This document shows, piece after piece, positions 60,893 to 64,000 of a DNA stretch of 64,000 nt (position 1 is the stretch's first letter; every line of letters begins with the position of its first letter). The translations under genes were made by a program, and so were the position numbers. The notes under the pieces were generated by a model. The model saw nothing but the letters and a program-made list of their open reading frames with translations. It searched no databases and was not told the DNA's origin. The DNA comes from Rotaria sp. Silwood1 (Eukaryota; Rotifera; Eurotatoria; Philodinida; Philodinidae), in NCBI GenBank assembly GCA_905250075.1, contig CAJNOP010000207.1, positions 241,104-305,103 on the forward strand, given 5' to 3'.

Positions 60893-62170
60893 CTATTTCG
60901 ACAAAAAAGACTTGATTATTTGATCAACAGTCTGAAGTGAAATTGGTTGAATACTAGCTGCTATGCGTACTTGTTCAGCAATTAAAAGAATTTGATCATC
61001 CGTAAGTGTGTTAATGCTGAGTTGCATTGCTCGATGAGCCACTGCATGCTTACCTGTGATTTTACTTGCAACAACCAATGTTCTTTCTATGCCAAAATCT
61101 CCCGGTTGTATGATTTCGTATGTGTGAGGGTCAGCTAACATCGCCTTCACATGCACGCCTGCTTTATGTGTGAATGCATGTGGGGCTGTAATAGGCATAT
61201 CATGAGGAATCGGAATACCAAGAATATTAGCTACAAGGGCATCGAGCTTGGGGAGTTCTTTCAAATCATACTTTGTTAATAGTGTAGGCTTCAGCGTTTG
61301 AAGTCGAGCAATGAGTCCACTCAACGAGCAAATTCCATTACGCTCACCGATGCCAAGCACACACGTGTCGATACAGTGTGCTCCTCCTTCTAATGCAGCA
61401 TAGGCATTGGCAACAGCGCAGCCTGTATCGTTGTGACCATGAAATTCGATTTGGAAGTTGAAGGAGCGTCTTGAAAATTCATGGATACATTTGTAAACTT
61501 CAAATGGAGTAGCGCCGCCTACTGTATCAGCAAAAATCATTCGGTCAACACCGGCATCGTTCAGAGCGTCAGAGAGGTAAAGGAGTTCATCGATATCTGT
61601 ACGAAATGCGTCTTCGGCACAGAAGGAAACAAATTGACAACCGTTACTCTTGAGAAATTTCACATTATCAGCAGCCAATTGTGTTACTTGTTCGAGAGAT
61701 TTTCCGTGACTGGCTTTTTGCATATACGAACTAGTACCCATAAATAAATTAATACCATACGTGCCGCTCTTCAATGCCAACTCAACATCAGTAGGATGAC
61801 ATCGAGCTAAAACCATACTTTTGCTTTTTGCAGAACGAAGAGCAGAGACAAGTCGATGTAATTCGTCTTCAGCATTTGAATTTGACATAGGTAAGGTCAT
61901 TTCGATATATTCGACGCCGAAACGTGTAAGTGATAAACATATTTGCAACTTTTGATCAAATGTAAAATAAGCGCCGCCATATTGTTCACCTTCACGAAGT
62001 GTAGAATCTGATATTTCGACATGTTCAATGGCCGTACGACTATCGGATTGTTGTTGTTGTTCTCCTTTATGCATTATTTTATTTGTTGGTGTTTCCATTG
62101 ATTCTTCAAATTTTTTTATTTTTCTGCATAAAACATAAGATAAATTATTTTTCATTTCAGATTTGATCAT
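60893..62170 (-). CDS. Homocitrate synthase (LYS20/21 type)
   Basis: The enzyme would condense acetyl-CoA with 2-oxoglutarate to homocitrate, the first step of lysine synthesis by the alpha-aminoadipate route. It is a DRE-TIM metallolyase: the DSTLREGEQ motif (residues 55-63) holds the catalytic and metal-binding residues, FHGHNDTGCAVANAYAAL (243-260) supplies the metal-ligand histidines 244 and 246, and VLGIGERNG (271-279) and FTHKAGVHVKAMLADPHTYE (333-352) match fungal-type homocitrate synthases closely. Isopropylmalate synthase is less likely because these latter motifs fit LYS20 better and there is no LeuA regulatory domain. The frame is 425 codons, but Met25 (METPTNK) is the better start, since TTTTATGCAG upstream looks like the acceptor of a 5' UTR intron. 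No targeting peptide is evident. Animals normally lack this enzyme, so horizontal origin is inferred. Confidence 0.88.
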   Translation of the reverse strand: MIKSEMKNNLSYVLCRKIKKFEESMETPTNKIMHKGEQQQQSDSRTAIEHVEISDSTLREGEQYGGAYFTFDQKLQICLSLTRFGVEYIEMTLPMSNSNAEDELHRLVSALRSAKSKSMVLARCHPTDVELALKSGTYGINLFMGTSSYMQKASHGKSLEQVTQLAADNVKFLKSNGCQFVSFCAEDAFRTDIDELLYLSDALNDAGVDRMIFADTVGGATPFEVYKCIHEFSRRSFNFQIEFHGHNDTGCAVANAYAALEGGAHCIDTCVLGIGERNGICSLSGLIARLQTLKPTLLTKYDLKELPKLDALVANILGIPIPHDMPITAPHAFTHKAGVHVKAMLADPHTYEIIQPGDFGIERTLVVASKITGKHAVAHRAMQLSINTLTDDQILLIAEQVRIAASIQPISLQTVDQIIKSFLSK

Positions 62171-63205
62171 CTTTTTTTCTATAATAAATTTAGATGATGT
62201 TGTAGAACATCTACTTTTATTGATTGCAGATAAAACACTTCTTGCAGCATATATCGATCAGGAGCAAATCTTCTATATGATTCCGTCTTGTTTTAGGAGA
62301 AAAGTAAATAACATCATTGAAAAAACAAAATTTGTATGTTTTTTTTCTTTAAGCTATTATCGTTGTAGAATTAAATTTCTATCAAAAACTAGTCGAACAT
62401 TCTGATAATCCTTAAAATTTTCTACTAGATTTTATGTTTATGTTTTCCCTTGGATATATTTCACTGAAGAACAATTCGAGTATTATTGAGATATCCTGTT
62501 CTGCTCAACGATGAAGAAGTTGTGAAAGTGATGATTATTTCAATCGAATTATATCGCTTATTTTAGTATTGTATTTCAAAGAGAACATTGCATCTTCATC
62601 TTCATTTTTCTTACCTTATCCACTTCAGATTGAATCATTGATGTGTTTTTTCTAATGTGTGCTTTCAACGACAAGCAACTTGTGTTGCTTCTCTATTCGT
62701 TACGCATAACTGGTTCTTAATGGTATCATTTTCTTTTCCCCATAATACTTTTTTTATCGTTTCTGTTGACCATGAATTCATAGTGCACATGGTTGTAATC
62801 GGAAAGCAGCAGATGAGACGATACTCGCTACATTCGTAGTATAAAGAGTTACGCCAATTTTTCTTCTTTTTCTTGTTTTTTTTTGTTCTTGACGAAGAGA
62901 ACGAGAGAATGAAAACAAAAGGAACGAAGACAAAATTACCTATGATATTCTTTTGTGTGCATCTGCTCAAACCAAGCATTGTGTGTCACCAGCAAATTTC
63001 TATCAAATAAAATAAATCCTATTAAGATACGGAGAAGCCATATCGGCTATTCGAGTTCTACATATATGGATAAGTTCTAACCGAGACAAGTAATGCACCA
63101 TGAGCTTTGCGCACTTTCTACTGAAAGGATATCATCATTTAAAATCTATGATTGGCCGTTTTGTAATCAAGCAGTTGCGGGAAAAAATAATGCAACTATA
63201 AATAC
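62171..63205. other. Upstream of homocitrate synthase, no gene seen
   Basis: AT-rich with short unsupported frames on both strands; it probably contains the promoter and first untranslated exon of homocitrate synthase. Confidence 0.35.
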
Positions 63206-63206
63206 A

Positions 63207-64000
63207 CTGCCGGACAAAAGCTTAGGACTTTTTAATTTTCTTCTTTCTTTCGAACAATAAGCGATAGAAATTTGATTTAAGAAGTGATATAGATAGTATG
63301 AAAGAAGGACTACTAAATGCGCTATGGGATGCGGCTAGATCTTCTAACTGCAGCTTTTAAAAATTAAAAAAACATTTTTAGGTGAAAAACGTTTTTTTTT
63401 GCCTTTAGTATTTTGCTGTTTTTAACCGAGAATTTTTCGCTAAAAAATTGAAACCTTGATGCTTCGATAGAGAATTTCACGAACTATCCACTGCTAAAAA
63501 GATTCTGGACTTTACTCTCTATTTTGGCCACCTAAAGTCCGTTTTATTGAATCCGGCCGCAAAACCTCGAATAAGAGCCATTTATTCCGTTAAATTAAAT
63601 CCTATCTCAATGTATTATACACCAAAAGAAAGAGCATAAAAATCTGCATAAGATGATGTGTTTGAAGCTTAAAAATAATCAGATTTTCATAGATCTTTTT
63701 AAAGGAAAAGGTTTTAGAAAAACCGGCCAACCTTTGTTTTTCAAAACTTCCGTCATGAAAACTAAATTTTTTTATTTTTAAAATTAGTTAGATAAATAGA
63801 GCACAAAATTCTGGACAAGAATATGTCTTTTTTGGTTTCGTTCATCGTCACATGTTAAAGTTGTAAAATCAAAAGCTTTCAGTTCATTTCGAAAGATGTC
63901 GCTTTTTGTCAGCGTGTTCCACTCTCAAAAGTATTTTGCTCATAACTTGGTCTCAAAATGGCCTAAAAAGCCAGAAAAGGTCTCATTTTGTTCAAATTTA
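63207..64000. mobile_element. Left end of a Tc1-like terminal-repeat element, continues beyond the window
   Basis: ACACTGCCGGACAAAAGCTT followed by AGGACTTTTTAA resembles the terminal repeats of Tc1-like elements (CAGTGCxGGACAAAAGTxTAGGAC). Downstream is non-coding DNA containing TTCGATAGAGAATTTCACGA, which also occurs near 19102, suggesting a dispersed family. No transposase motif appears in the 790 bases visible, so it is probably a non-autonomous copy. The right end lies outside the window. Confidence 0.45.

Noticed and set aside
60893-62170. 2-isopropylmalate synthase or HMG-CoA lyase
   Set aside because: The FTHKAGVHVKA and TYEIIQPGDFG segments and GERNG context match homocitrate synthase better, and there is no LeuA regulatory domain.

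Overview
The window looks like a metazoan nuclear contig, most probably from a bdelloid rotifer. The DNA is very AT-rich and genes are far apart. Introns in the best-resolved gene are mostly about 45-60 nt. The gene families (arginine ADP-ribosyltransferase, F-box/LRR protein, divergent rhodopsin-like GPCRs, an ABCB transporter, and metabolic genes of non-animal type) fit bdelloids, as do degenerate TGTGGG-like tracts. Species is not determinable from the sequence alone. Two assembly gaps (N runs at 36149-36158 and 49024-49123) are present.

Layout. 1-5.4 kb: gene-free, with old short repeats. 5.49-7.90 kb: an intact, intronless secreted polysaccharide lyase family 8 gene. 8.3-9.94 kb: a broken two-pore potassium channel gene. 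10.56-10.88 kb: an unidentified broken reading frame. 11.37-12.16 kb: a large palindromic (foldback) element. 17.6-18.45 kb: an arginine-type ADP-ribosyltransferase. 23.4-28.9 kb: a long tandem array of a 93-bp unit, well preserved on the right and progressively eroded on the left. 30.9-31.4 kb: an ankyrin-repeat relic. 33.7-35.6 kb and 42.2-43.7 kb: two copies of one foldback family, each followed by a related pseudogene. 37.28-38.27 kb: an intact GPCR, with a decayed paralogue at 40.75-41.33 kb abutting a 1.29-kb near-perfect inverted repeat. 43.9-45.2 kb: telomere-like GT/CA tract with a poly-G run, and a GATTCCGGAATC-type minisatellite split by an insertion. 45.7-47.6 kb: two-exon F-box/LRR gene. 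50.2 kb: a tRNA-like sequence. 51.6-59.9 kb: a many-exon ABCB-type full transporter. 60.9-62.2 kb: homocitrate synthase. The right edge enters an element with a Tc1-like terminus.

Working together. No operon-like or pathway clustering is visible. The ordinary animal genes (GPCR, F-box, ABCB, potassium channel relic) are scattered among palindromic elements. Two genes, the PL8 lyase and homocitrate synthase, are typical of microbes or fungi and are candidates for horizontal acquisition. The most unusual structures are the 93-bp array with its erosion gradient, and the repeated G-rich/C-rich hairpins that resemble head-to-head telomere repeats.
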